From Nannocystineae bacterium (GTDB lineage: Bacteria > Myxococcota_A > Polyangia > Haliangiales > Haliangiaceae): a stretch of 48,970 bases of DNA. Positions 6,701 to 15,579 of this stretch are shown piece by piece. The notes under the pieces are model-generated. The model saw only the letters and a list, made by a program, of their open reading frames with translations. It made no database searches and had not been told where the DNA came from. The position numbers and the translations under genes are program-made. Numbering within the stretch: position 1 is the stretch's first letter; the number at the start of each line of letters is the position of its first letter. The stretch covers positions 1-48,970 of the forward strand of contig SLNH01000166.1 of NCBI GenBank assembly GCA_007133195.1. Direction: 5' to 3'.

Positions 6701-9383
6701 AAAACGCGGACGGCAACAGAGCCGACAGGAGCTTCATCCGAGCGCGCGTGTCCGGGTCTTGCATCCGCGGCAGCTTCAAAAGCTCGATCGGGCGGCGCCT
6801 CCCGAGCCGCCGGCGCACCGCCGCCTCCTCCGCCCAGGCGGCGGACTGATCGCCGACGGAGGGAATCTCTTCGCCGAGCCGGCGAAGCCCCTCACGCCCC
6901 CACTCGATCGCCTGAGCCCAGTCGCCGCGCGCCGAAGCGCCGCTCGTTCGAACCACCGCGAGCTCCGCCTGTTCCGCCCGACTCTGGGCGCGCGACAGCG
7001 CGGCGTCGGCGAGCGCGTCGGCGCGATCGACCTCGCCCGTCAAGTAAAGGCATTCGGCGGCGTCTCGGTGGAGCCTGAAAACGAGCCCGTGATGACGCGT
7101 CCACCACCGCGCCCGACACAGACCGACGCCACAGAGCAGATAGCGAGCGGCCGCCGCGAACGACGTCGCCCTCGCCTTGGCGCCGGCCCGCAGATTCAAG
7201 TTGGCCGCGCGTAGGAGCTCCTCCTCGTTCGAGATGCTGTTTGAACCGAGGTTTACTTGGTCGACCACCTCGAACAGTTCGTCCTCCAGCTCGCGAGCGG
7301 AGAGCTCCGCGAGCAGACGCCGCGCGATGCGGTTGTGAACCGCCGATCGCGCCTTTTCCTTCATCATCGAATACGCCGCCTCCCGGACGCGGTCGTGGAT
7401 GAATCGGTAGGCGCCCCGGGGTCGCCTCGGGGGTTCGGCTCGCGCGACGATGAGACCTGCTCGCAGCGCGGGCGACAGGATCAGGGCGACGTGTTCGGCG
7501 GGCTCATCTCGGATGACCGCCAGCCGATCGAGAAAGAACGTGCGGCCGAGGCAGCTGCCGATTTGCAATGCCTCGCGCGTCTTCAGGGGGAGCTCGCCGA
7601 TCCCGTCCGCCATGAGCGCCGCGACGTTATCTGTGACGTCGGCTCGTCGAATCGCCTCTATGTCCCACGTCCAGGCGCCGTGCTCGCGGAACATCAGAAG
7701 ACCCTGCCGGTGGAGCGATCGCAGTAGCTCGCGGACGAAAAGCGGGTTGCCGCCTGTCTTTCGCACGAGGATCTCGGCCAACTCACGCGCCCGCTCGAGG
7801 GGAACGCGCAGCGCGTCTGTCACGAGCTCGGCCACCGCGTCTCGGCCGAGGCCGGCGACCTCACGGGCGCGCACGGCCACGCCCCTGGCCCCAATCGCGG
7901 CCAGGGCCGCCTCGTGCTCGGGACCCGGGCTCGAGCGGAGCGCACCCACGACGAGCCACCGGCGCTGTCCAGGGCCGGTGAGCAGGCTCTCGAGGAGCGA
8001 CAGCGAAGCCGGCCCCGCCTCGTCGAGATTGTCTAGGAACAGGACGACCGGCCGGCCAGCCGACACGCCCGCGGCGAGAGCTTGAAACGCAAAATGACAG
8101 CGGCCTTTGCTCTCGGCCGGCCCCAACCGCGCCGGCGCGGGGCGGTGCCCGATGAGCTCGGCGAGCTCCGGGATGATGTCGGTGAGAAGCTCCGCATGAT
8201 CGCCGATCGCTCGCTCGATTTGCGCGCGAGCCTCGGCGCGCTCGTCCTCGCCCAGCCGGGCGAGATCTCGGACGGCGGCGGACAGCGCGTCGATGAAGGC
8301 CGCGTGCGGGCGGTTGTGTTCGGCCGCGAACGCGCCGGCGAGGAACACCCCTCCGCGGTTTTCCACTTCAGTTCTCAGCGACTCGGCGAGGCGGGTCTTG
8401 CCCGCGCCGGGCGGCCCGGTAAGGAGATGAACCTCGCTTTCGCCGGCCGCGATCCGCGAGAGCGCCCGATTGAGCTCGGCCGTGTCGCGATCGCGTCCGT
8501 ACATCGCGTCCGGCAGGGGAAGCTCGCGCGCGAGATCCTCGGTGGCGAGCTCGAAGGGATGGACCCACCGATCGGCATGCCAGCGCTTCGCGGCGTACCG
8601 AAGATCCACGGCCGCGCTGGCGGCGAAGCGGTAGCGCTCCTCCGGTGTCTTTCGCAGGAGCTTGAGCACGATGTCGCCGACGGCCGGTGGCACGGCCGGG
8701 TTGACGGTGGATGGGGCGACGGGAACCTCCGCGAGCTGACGGTGGATGAGCTCGCGGGCGCTCGCTCGCGGAAACGGCGGCGCTCCAGTGAGAAGCTCGT
8801 ACAAGGTCGCGCCGAGCGAGTACAGATCCGAGCGCTCGTCCACGAGCCGATCGACAAGCCCCGTCTGCTCCGGTGATAGGTAGGGCAGCGACCCAGCGAA
8901 CGCCGCGAGCTCCGCGGCGTTCGCTGTTTCCGCCATCGTGGTCGATAGGTCGAAGTCGACGAGCGTCGCGGTCACGTCGTCGGCCCCAACGACGACGTTG
9001 GATGGACAAACCTCACGGTGAATGACCGACTTTTCGTGAACCGCAGCCAGCGCATCGGCCACCTGGATGGCGAGCGGAAAGAATCGGTCGAGCCCCACGG
9101 GACTTCCACCGAGGTAGCGAGCGAGATCGAGGGGGCCGGCGTCTTCGAAAACGAGCATCGGCCCGCCGGGCTCTTCCTGAAGCGCGAGCGGTCGGCTTAC
9201 GCCATCCGCCTGCAAACCGACGAGCACGTCATACTCGTGTCTGAGCGCCGCCACCGCGTCGCGCTCGCGACGCTCGCGCGGCGTCTTGGCGATCACAGCG
9301 GCGCCTCGCTCATCGGGGGCCCGGTAGACCGCAAACCGCGCGCCCAGGTGAATGACCTGCCCCCGCTCTTCAACCTCTAGCAA
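3738..9383 (-). CDS. Hybrid serine/threonine kinase-like - AAA ATPase - GAF - sensor histidine kinase
   Basis: 1881 residues with the architecture of the trifunctional kinase/ATP-binding/histidine-kinase family: protein-kinase fold (~10-270), AAA/NACHT-like ATPase (Walker A GPPGAGKT at ~323-330, Walker B VVLFLDNLDEA at ~446-456), a long helical repeat region (~600-1270), two GAF sensor domains (~1290-1440 and ~1465-1620), then HisKA (SHELKTPLT, phospho-acceptor His ~1650) and HATPase_c (N-box TNLLSNAFK, G1 CDRGIGIS, G2 GGLGLGL). There are no membrane segments, so it is cytosolic, and there is no receiver domain, so a separate response regulator is needed. The kinase lobe keeps a VIAK lysine (~33) but has HRE for HRD (~122-124) and DFD for DFG (~143-145), so it may be a pseudokinase. 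Start is TTG at 9383; no ATG or GTG lies between the in-frame stop and the domain. Confidence 0.9.
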   Translation of the reverse strand: MLEVEERGQVIHLGARFAVYRAPDERGAAVIAKTPRERRERDAVAALRHEYDVLVGLQADGVSRPLALQEEPGGPMLVFEDAGPLDLARYLGGSPVGLDRFFPLAIQVADALAAVHEKSVIHREVCPSNVVVGADDVTATLVDFDLSTTMAETANAAELAAFAGSLPYLSPEQTGLVDRLVDERSDLYSLGATLYELLTGAPPFPRASARELIHRQLAEVPVAPSTVNPAVPPAVGDIVLKLLRKTPEERYRFAASAAVDLRYAAKRWHADRWVHPFELATEDLARELPLPDAMYGRDRDTAELNRALSRIAAGESEVHLLTGPPGAGKTRLAESLRTEVENRGGVFLAGAFAAEHNRPHAAFIDALSAAVRDLARLGEDERAEARAQIERAIGDHAELLTDIIPELAELIGHRPAPARLGPAESKGRCHFAFQALAAGVSAGRPVVLFLDNLDEAGPASLSLLESLLTGPGQRRWLVVGALRSSPGPEHEAALAAIGARGVAVRAREVAGLGRDAVAELVTDALRVPLERARELAEILVRKTGGNPLFVRELLRSLHRQGLLMFREHGAWTWDIEAIRRADVTDNVAALMADGIGELPLKTREALQIGSCLGRTFFLDRLAVIRDEPAEHVALILSPALRAGLIVARAEPPRRPRGAYRFIHDRVREAAYSMMKEKARSAVHNRIARRLLAELSARELEDELFEVVDQVNLGSNSISNEEELLRAANLNLRAGAKARATSFAAAARYLLCGVGLCRARWWTRHHGLVFRLHRDAAECLYLTGEVDRADALADAALSRAQSRAEQAELAVVRTSGASARGDWAQAIEWGREGLRRLGEEIPSVGDQSAAWAEEAAVRRRLGRRRPIELLKLPRMQDPDTRARMKLLSALLPSAFFTGEVFLRWVIVRMVRLSMEHGTASESPEAFASYGALLVTAGETEVGAAFGKLGVELATASGDPQSECRTLQLVGMHLNHWAAPLKTNIPILERAIRAGERSGSAVFASFAHISLVATLHSAGTPLPRVLEEIERGVAFGRRAHLDVETFTPFRQAIRCLRGNTVPWRSFDTPEFREKDFLSRARANQTAIALYGVLRAQSAYLFGDENTALAMARLAETRLEHVRGLAIVADYHLYAALARAASAPDETADAESFDGDMEAHERALDAFAAHCEENFRAKQLLVAGVRARVAGRHLEAAARFEEAIAAAARGELVHEEALANELAGSLYHELGLPESARRCLRAAASRYARWGAAAKAQALTERLPQHGQDDPALMSSRGGLAQEDLLTILEASSALADAVDTDRLIDRLMRVCVEAAGAERGVLFLLEGEELFARAAGTAAAPPVRMHTPVAETEEAPRSIVEAARVTGRARVVHDARADAEVRADPYVRDHGLRAALAVPLLRRGTLAGVFYFENNLTTFAFPPARVRVVEVLASQAANALEIGTLVERLNAEIEDRSRAESMVKFLADASAAFAASLDYAVTLRRVVDEIVPGFADFCYVDLVDEEGVLKRVAAAHADPDKSPLLRELERHELAEHGPPLLARVVQRGDPTVVPDVSEDQLAAETASDEHAEVIRQLGGRSFMAVPLTDDGRIRGRVCFALATRGRSYTRSDLSFAVDLARRASVAIENARLYGEAQRAIQIRDEFLAIASHELKTPLTSMKLAMQGVSSGTLPRTPENVSRAFAVAERQLSRLTRLVDELLNVARLKSGQIDLRLEVIDLRDVVAEALERLADDAAQYGTSVHVRADEPVRGHWDRSSLDRVVTNLLSNAFKFGAGQPVEIVVESDEDGARLEVCDRGIGISPEQHARIFERFARGVSSSEYGGLGLGLYIVQRIVDALGGELRVESAAGEGARFIVVLPRRPPAEGRLRAEARRVGGRIPP

Positions 9384-9636
9384 CCGCAGGCCAGATCCCC
9401 CTCGGTCTCAGCGCTATCCTCCTCCTTCGATGCAACCCGCGACCATTACCGAGCGCTCCAAGCGCCTGGAGCGGCTTTCTATCCGGCCCGCGCGACGAGG
9501 TCTCAGAGCTTCGCGCACGCGCTGGCGGCGCGGCCGTGCCTGTGGGGGTGAGCCCGCAGCCGGGCGCTCGGCCGGCCGCCGCCAAGGCCCAGTCACGCAG
9601 GTGCGGGGCCGGGCGATGACGGCGGCGGAGCCGCGG

Positions 9637-11682
9637 CTATTCGTAGGCGCTGGCGTCGTCTAGCCGCAGGCCGGTGAAGTTCAGGGCGAACCACCAGCCG
9701 CAGTCGCCGTCGTGGGTGACGCGGGCGTCGGGGCCGTCGCAGTGCTCGAGCTCGTCGTCGGCCTGGCAGGCGGCGCTGTGGTCCTCCTCCCCCGTCGGCA
9801 GCAGGTCTTGGCCGACGTTTACGTCGATCGGGTCCCCCGTGACCGGGTTTTCGACCGTGACTTCGATCTCGTCCGCCGCTGCTTGGGTCAAAAACCCGAT
9901 GATAACCCCGTCTTCGACGGCCACCGCCGGGTCGTCGGCAAAGCGGCCCGCGAGTTGGCCATCCTCGAGCGGCAGCGTGATCGTCTCGTCGGCGAATTCG
10001 ACCTCGAGCTCGAGGTCGGCCGCCTCGCTTACGTAGCAGCCACTATCACCGGCGAGCGTCGTGTTGGGATGGCTCGTGCGCCCGTCGGGCCAGGTCCCGC
10101 CGAAGATCCCCGGGATATCGTCCATGCACGATCCCGAGCTCTGCGCGCTGTAAGGCGCCTCGGCGAGCACGCCGTCCGGAAGCGGCGAGCAGCTCGACTC
10201 GCTCGGACAATCGGAGTCCACGAGCGCGCCGTCGCCCTCGAACCCTCCGACTTGACTAAACGGCTCGAGGACGCCCACGAGGTTTAGCTCGAGGTCATCG
10301 ATTTGCCCCGCGAGCGTGGGGTTTATGCCCTCGGCTACCTCGATGCCGGAGACCTCGAGGTTATCGAACGTGACGTCGTCGCAGACGGTAATATCCCCGA
10401 GAAAACCGCCATCCACGATTTTATCGACGATGACGTGCGGGTGCTGAAGCTCGAGCGAGTCGAACCGAAACGCCGCGATGTCCTCCTCGGGCGCCTCGCA
10501 CTCGCCGGCCTCGCACGTCCCCGCGCCGCCCGCGCAGGGCACGTCGTCCAGGTTGTCGGTCTGGCAGCCCCCCGACCCGTCGCAGGTGTTTACCGTGCAC
10601 TCGTTGCCGTCGTCGCATAGGTCGTCGTCCGGGTCGAACGCGCACTGATTGCCGTCGCAGCTCGCCACCGTGCAGCTTACGCCGTCGTCGCAGTCGCCGA
10701 CCGTGATGCACTCCACGCAGTCGCCCTGGGTGCACACGCCGTCGTCGCACTCGGCGCCCTCGGGCGCGTCGCTCTCCGCGCACCCGGCGTCTGTGCACTG
10801 GTTTACCGTGCACTGGTTATCGTCGTCGCAAAATCCGTCGTCGGGCGGGTTTTCGCACGCGTCGTCCTCGTTGCAGATATTGTCCGTGCAAGCGATGCCG
10901 TCGTCGCAATCCGAGGGCCCGGTGCAGCCGATGCACTCGCCGCCCACGCACTCGGTGTCCTCGCCCTCGCCGCACTCGGTGCCGTCGGCGAGGTCGGTGA
11001 AGTCACAGCCGTCTTCGGTGCAGGTTCCGACCGTGCATTGGTTTCCGTCTGTGCAGTTGTCGCTGTTGGGGGTGTAGGCGCACGCCTGGTCTTCGCAGGC
11101 GGCGTCGGTGCACTCGGTGCCGTCTTGGCAATGCCCGGGCTGGGTACACTCGACGCACTCGCCGCCCGAGCACACCCCGTCCTGGCAGCCAACGTCATCG
11201 ATGGGCTCGTACTCGCAAATCCCCTCGCTCGAGCACGACGCGACCGTGCACTGGTTGCCGTCGTTGCAATCCCCCGGGCCGGTGCAGGCGGTGATGCAAA
11301 CGCCCGCCTCGCATTGCCCCTCGTTGCCGCCGCCATCCTCGCACGCCGTGTCGTCGGCGACGTTTTCGGGCTCGCAGCCCTGCTCCGTGCATGTGCCGGT
11401 CGTGCACTGGTTTCCGTCTTCACAGGCCGAATCGTCGGGCTCGTACTCGCAAACGTCGCCCGCCCCGCACGTCCCCACCATGCAGTCGGCGCCGTGGTCG
11501 CACTCCTCGTCTGTGTCGCACGGAAGCTGTGGGCTCGCGTCGGGCGGATGGTCCGCGGCGTCGACCTCGCCGCCCTCCCCCGCGTCGGTGGTCGCGTCGC
11601 CGCCGTCGCCTCCGCACCCGGCCAGTCCCACGACCAGCGCGAGTGCCGCGGCCATACCCATAAGGTGAATCGAACATCGCAT
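9637..11682 (-). CDS. Cysteine-rich repeat lipoprotein with C-terminal beta domain
   Basis: A 681-residue predicted outer-surface lipoprotein. The signal peptide ends at lipobox GLAGC (Cys ~23), followed by an acidic linker. Residues ~50-400 are tandem Cys-rich units of roughly 40 residues, each with a core like DGNQCTVGTC and a second CDDG/CxDG half, with nearly all Cys in disulfide-compatible spacing. Such Notch/EGF-like repeats are frequent in myxobacterial surface proteins and probably make a rigid, Ca2+-binding or adhesive stalk. Residues ~405-681 form a separate, largely beta domain (FRFDSLELQHPHV, then IDDLELNLVGVLEPF, ending WWFALNFTGLRLDD) of unknown function that I do not recognise. 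The protein is extremely acidic. It sits alone upstream of the hybrid kinase on the same strand, 253 bases away, so an operon is unlikely. Confidence 0.85.
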   Translation of the reverse strand: MRCSIHLMGMAAALALVVGLAGCGGDGGDATTDAGEGGEVDAADHPPDASPQLPCDTDEECDHGADCMVGTCGAGDVCEYEPDDSACEDGNQCTTGTCTEQGCEPENVADDTACEDGGGNEGQCEAGVCITACTGPGDCNDGNQCTVASCSSEGICEYEPIDDVGCQDGVCSGGECVECTQPGHCQDGTECTDAACEDQACAYTPNSDNCTDGNQCTVGTCTEDGCDFTDLADGTECGEGEDTECVGGECIGCTGPSDCDDGIACTDNICNEDDACENPPDDGFCDDDNQCTVNQCTDAGCAESDAPEGAECDDGVCTQGDCVECITVGDCDDGVSCTVASCDGNQCAFDPDDDLCDDGNECTVNTCDGSGGCQTDNLDDVPCAGGAGTCEAGECEAPEEDIAAFRFDSLELQHPHVIVDKIVDGGFLGDITVCDDVTFDNLEVSGIEVAEGINPTLAGQIDDLELNLVGVLEPFSQVGGFEGDGALVDSDCPSESSCSPLPDGVLAEAPYSAQSSGSCMDDIPGIFGGTWPDGRTSHPNTTLAGDSGCYVSEAADLELEVEFADETITLPLEDGQLAGRFADDPAVAVEDGVIIGFLTQAAADEIEVTVENPVTGDPIDVNVGQDLLPTGEEDHSAACQADDELEHCDGPDARVTHDGDCGWWFALNFTGLRLDDASAYE

Positions 11683-11873
11683 CGCAAAACTCCTCGCTCG
11701 CTCTTGTCAGCCGCCGCCTGCACGGCCGGCTTTGCCGCGAAACGGTATCACGAGCGAGGTTCACGCAGCGCGACGAACTCAAGGCCGCCCCGTTTCTCAC
11801 GCCGAGCCCGCCTATTACCCGGCCGACGGGCCCTCGCGAAACGTCTAGCGCCTTCGCTGCGCGAGTGCCGGGG

Positions 11874-12404
11874 CTAACGCCGCGCGGCCGCGCCTTCGCG
11901 TCCCGCAGCCTGCATGCGCAGGATGTCGGCCATCTCTTTGTGGGCGCCGGCGCTGTCGATGAGCGACACGTCTGCCGGCTTTCCGTCGGCTTGCTCCGCC
12001 TCGAGCCACAGCTCGACGGCGCGCCGGGCGGCGATGAGCCCGGTGGCCCGGCCCGGCGGCTGGAGCGCGTAGCGGCGAATGCCCGCGCGCGCGAGCACGT
12101 CGCGAACGCGGCGCACGTGCTCGCGGTAGGCGGCATCGTCGAACCACTTGGACGAGCCGAGGCCGAGCATCACCACCCTCGGAAACGGTAGCCTGGCCCC
12201 GGGCGGGAGCATGAGCGCGTCGTCCTCGCTGCCCGAGATCCGCTCGGCGGATAACAGCCGCGACAGCCGCCCGCACAAGCGCCAGTCGGCGAGCCCCGCG
12301 GCGCCGCGCAAAGGCCGCTCGTCGGCGAAGAACGTGAGCGCGAGCGCCTCGTCGTCCGCGTCGTCCCACCGGGACAGATCCGCTGCGAGAAACTGGACCG
12401 GCAT
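11874..12404 (-). CDS. Stand-alone M17 leucyl-aminopeptidase N-terminal-domain-like protein
   Basis: 176 residues resembling the regulatory/oligomerisation N-domain of M17 aminopeptidases (PepA): DDEALALTFFADERPLRGAA, WRLCGRLSRLL and PFPRVVMLGLGSSKWFDD (residues ~17-105). The catalytic C-domain that binds two metals is absent, so no peptidase activity is expected; a macro-domain-like ligand or DNA-binding role is possible, as the PepA N-domain also binds DNA in E. coli. It lies 29 bases downstream of nusB on the same strand and is probably the last gene of the rib/nusB unit. ATG at 12404 (MPVQFLAADLSRWDD) gives the normal domain start. Confidence 0.7.
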   Translation of the reverse strand: MPVQFLAADLSRWDDADDEALALTFFADERPLRGAAGLADWRLCGRLSRLLSAERISGSEDDALMLPPGARLPFPRVVMLGLGSSKWFDDAAYREHVRRVRDVLARAGIRRYALQPPGRATGLIAARRAVELWLEAEQADGKPADVSLIDSAGAHKEMADILRMQAAGREGAAARR

Positions 12405-12433
12405 TCGCGAAACCTAAAGGTCGAGCCCCGGGA

Positions 12434-12877
12434 CTAGGCGGTGTCGTCGCCCGGCCGCACCTCGTGGGCGATGCGGTCGAGGAGCCCGTTTACGAACGAG
12501 GCTGATTCCTCGGCCCCGAACTCCTTGGCCAGCTCCACGGCCTCGTTGATGATCACCCGCGTGGGCACCTTCGCGTCGCGCCGGAGCTCGCAGGTGCTCA
12601 TGCGCAAGATGTTGCGATCGACCCGCGACATGCGGTCGATCCGCCAGTTTCGCGACGCTCGCTGCACGATGTCGTCGATGTCGTCGGCCTCCTCCCGCGT
12701 CCGCTCGACGAGCTCGCCCGCAAACTGAAGCGACTCCGGGTCGACCTCCAGGTCGAACAGCGCGGCGTAGCGATCCACCGCGCCCCGCGCCGACGCGCCG
12801 ACGTCCTCGCCGAGCTCGTCGAGTGCGAACAGCACCTGGAGCGCGTAGCTCCGCGCGCGCCGCCTTAGCCCGTGCAT
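12434..12877 (-). CDS. nusB: Transcription antitermination factor NusB
   Basis: 147 residues, all-helical NusB fold: RRRARSYALQVLFALDE at the N-terminus, WRIDRMSRVDRNILRMSTCEL in the middle, then the signature RVIINEAVELAKEFG and FVNGLLDRIA. NusB pairs with NusE (S10) at boxA RNA in rRNA antitermination complexes. I chose ATG at 12877, preceded by GGGG a few bases upstream, over GTG/ATG codons further upstream that would add about 15 residues encoded by the repeat region. It follows ribH with 55 bases between, and that gap contains a strong 27-nt hairpin. A ribH-nusB pair is a very common bacterial arrangement. Confidence 0.95.
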   Translation of the reverse strand: MHGLRRRARSYALQVLFALDELGEDVGASARGAVDRYAALFDLEVDPESLQFAGELVERTREEADDIDDIVQRASRNWRIDRMSRVDRNILRMSTCELRRDAKVPTRVIINEAVELAKEFGAEESASFVNGLLDRIAHEVRPGDDTA

Positions 12878-12911
12878 ATCCCCGCGCCAATGACGCACTG
12901 TCGTTCGCCCA

Positions 12912-12938
12912 CAATGACGCATGAAACATGCGTCATTG
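12912..12938 (-). repeat. Intercistronic hairpin repeat, copy 1 (ribH/nusB)
   Basis: CAATGACGCATG (12912-12923) pairs over 12 bases with CATGCGTCATTG (12927-12938) around a 3-nt loop. The stop codon of ribH (12935-12933) lies inside the right arm. A further direct half-copy CAATGACGCA occurs at 12888-12897, just before nusB. The same 27-nt element, 23 of 27 bases identical, sits at 23017-23043 in another operon. In RNA of the minus strand it would fold strongly between ribH and nusB; no T-run follows. Confidence 0.85.
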
Positions 12939-13412
12939 CTTGGGGGCCTCCACGGCTCGGTACAGGCTCACCATCTCGATCGCCGCCATGGCGGCCTCGA
13001 AGCCTTTGTTGCCCGCCTTGGTACCCGCGCGTTCGAACGCCTGCTCGATCGTATCGGCCGTGATCACCCCGAAGGTGACCGGCGCGGGCGCGGTCTCGGC
13101 GATCCGCGCGATGCCTTGCGCGGCCGCGCCGGCGACGTAGTCGAAGTGCGGCGTCGCCCCGCGGATCACCGCGCCCACGCACACGATCGCGTCGTGGCGG
13201 CGCGAATCGACCACGCGGCGGAGCACTTGCGGCAGCTCGAACGAGCCCGGCGCCCGGTACACGGTGATGTCGTCGTCCCGCGTGCCCGCCCGCGTAAACG
13301 CCTCCGCCGCGCCGCTGATCAGGGCATCGACGATCAGGCCGTTGAAGCGGCTCGCCACGATCGCCGGCGCGAGCCCTCCTGCCAACATGTCTCCTTCGAC
13401 GATCGCCGGCAT
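12933..13412 (-). CDS. ribH: 6,7-dimethyl-8-ribityllumazine synthase
   Basis: 159 residues, the family's usual length. It condenses 5-amino-6-ribitylamino-uracil with 3,4-dihydroxy-2-butanone 4-phosphate, the penultimate step of riboflavin synthesis, generally as a pentamer or 60-mer. Visible motifs: VASRFNGLIVDALISGA (substrate-binding Phe-Asn), YRAPGSFELPQV, the phosphate-binding VGAVIRGATPHFDYVAG with the conserved His, and FGVITADTIEQAFERAGTK. ATG at 13412 lies one base after the stop of the upstream ribB-type gene, implying translational coupling; longer versions would only add an Arg/Ala-rich stretch. Its stop codon is inside the hairpin repeat at 12912-12938. Confidence 0.96.
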   Translation of the reverse strand: MPAIVEGDMLAGGLAPAIVASRFNGLIVDALISGAAEAFTRAGTRDDDITVYRAPGSFELPQVLRRVVDSRRHDAIVCVGAVIRGATPHFDYVAGAAAQGIARIAETAPAPVTFGVITADTIEQAFERAGTKAGNKGFEAAMAAIEMVSLYRAVEAPKQ

Positions 13413-13413
13413 G

Positions 13414-14633
<1,220 letters not shown>

Positions 14634-14637
<4 letters not shown>

Positions 14638-15269
14638 CGGCCGTCGCCTTTCCCGGCTCCGCCTCCGGAACCGAGGTATCCGCCGAGGAGCCTCTCGACG
14701 TACTTTCCAATCATATCCACCTCGACGTTGACCTTCGCCCCCACCGCTTTGCCGCTAAGGCCGGTGTGCGAAACGGTGTGCGGGATCAGCGCCACCGAAA
14801 ACGACCGACTCGTCACGCGGTTGACGGTGAGGCTGATACCGTCCACCGAAATCGAGCCCTTCTCTACCACGTAGCGCAGCATCTCGGGCGGCGGCTTGAA
14901 CGAAAGCTCGAGGTTGGCGCCGAGATCCCGCTGGGAAGCGATTTCGGCGACCGCGTCGACGTGGCCCGACACCATGTGTCCCCCCAGGCGATCGCCCATC
15001 TTGAGCGCGCGCTCCAGGTTCAGGCCGGCGCCCGCGCTCGCCTCACCCAGGGTCGTTCGCCGAAGCGTCTCGTTGCCGGCCACCACTTCGAACGCGCCGT
15101 GTTCGATCGCCGACACGGTCAGACAAGCGCCATCGACGGCGATCGATTCACCCTCGCAAAGCTCCGTCGTCGCGATCGCGCGCGGGCGGATCCACATGGC
15201 GCGGCCGCCGTCGTCGCGCCCCGCCGACGTCTCGAGGGTGCCGACGTCTTCTACGAGCCCGGTAAACAT
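14634..15269 (-). CDS. ribE: Riboflavin synthase, alpha subunit
   Basis: 211 residues with two lumazine-binding repeats, the standard trimeric riboflavin synthase that dismutates two lumazines to riboflavin. The N-terminus MFTGLVEDVGTLE is the family signature; repeat 1 has GESIAVDGACLTV and repeat 2 KGSISVDGISLTV. ATG at 15269 is chosen because the catalytically important N-terminal MFTG is there; upstream codons would only add an Arg-rich segment. The stop overlaps the next gene by 4 bases. It appears to begin a transcript divergent from the universal stress gene; no FMN riboswitch is visible between 15270 and 15460. Confidence 0.95.
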
Positions 15270-15462
15270 TTGATTCCGTGGTGGGCGAAGGGCGCGTAGT
15301 GTAGCACGGCTACTGGCGGCGGACAGAGGCGCGCGACGAGCCGTCACCGGCTGAGCGACCCTATCACCGACCGCCTACGAAAACTGGGCGCACAGGTCGG
15401 CAGCGCCGGCAAATTCTGCGCAGGGTCCGCGTGTTAGCCGTGTTTTTTGAGGCATTTGTATC

Positions 15463-15479
15463 TTGGCACGCGGCTGGCA
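15463..15479 (+). promoter_or_regulatory. Sigma-54 (-24/-12) promoter candidate for the universal stress gene
   Basis: TTGGCACG at 15463-15470, four bases, then TGGCA at 15475-15479. The invariant GG (15465-15466) and GC (15477-15478) are exactly 10 bases apart, as RpoN promoters require. The -12 element has one deviation (TGGC for TTGC). The gene start at 15580 is about 90 bases downstream. Activation would need an enhancer-binding protein. Confidence 0.55.
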
Positions 15480-15579
15480 CAATCGGGGCCCCCGTAGGCA
15501 TCTCGTGCCCGGGAGACCGCGCCGTTCATCTGCCCGCCATTTTGCCATCCATCCGACATCCATTCCGAAAGGAGCCACC

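Noticed and set aside
15270-15460. FMN riboswitch before ribE
   Set aside because: The conserved RFN core segments are absent.
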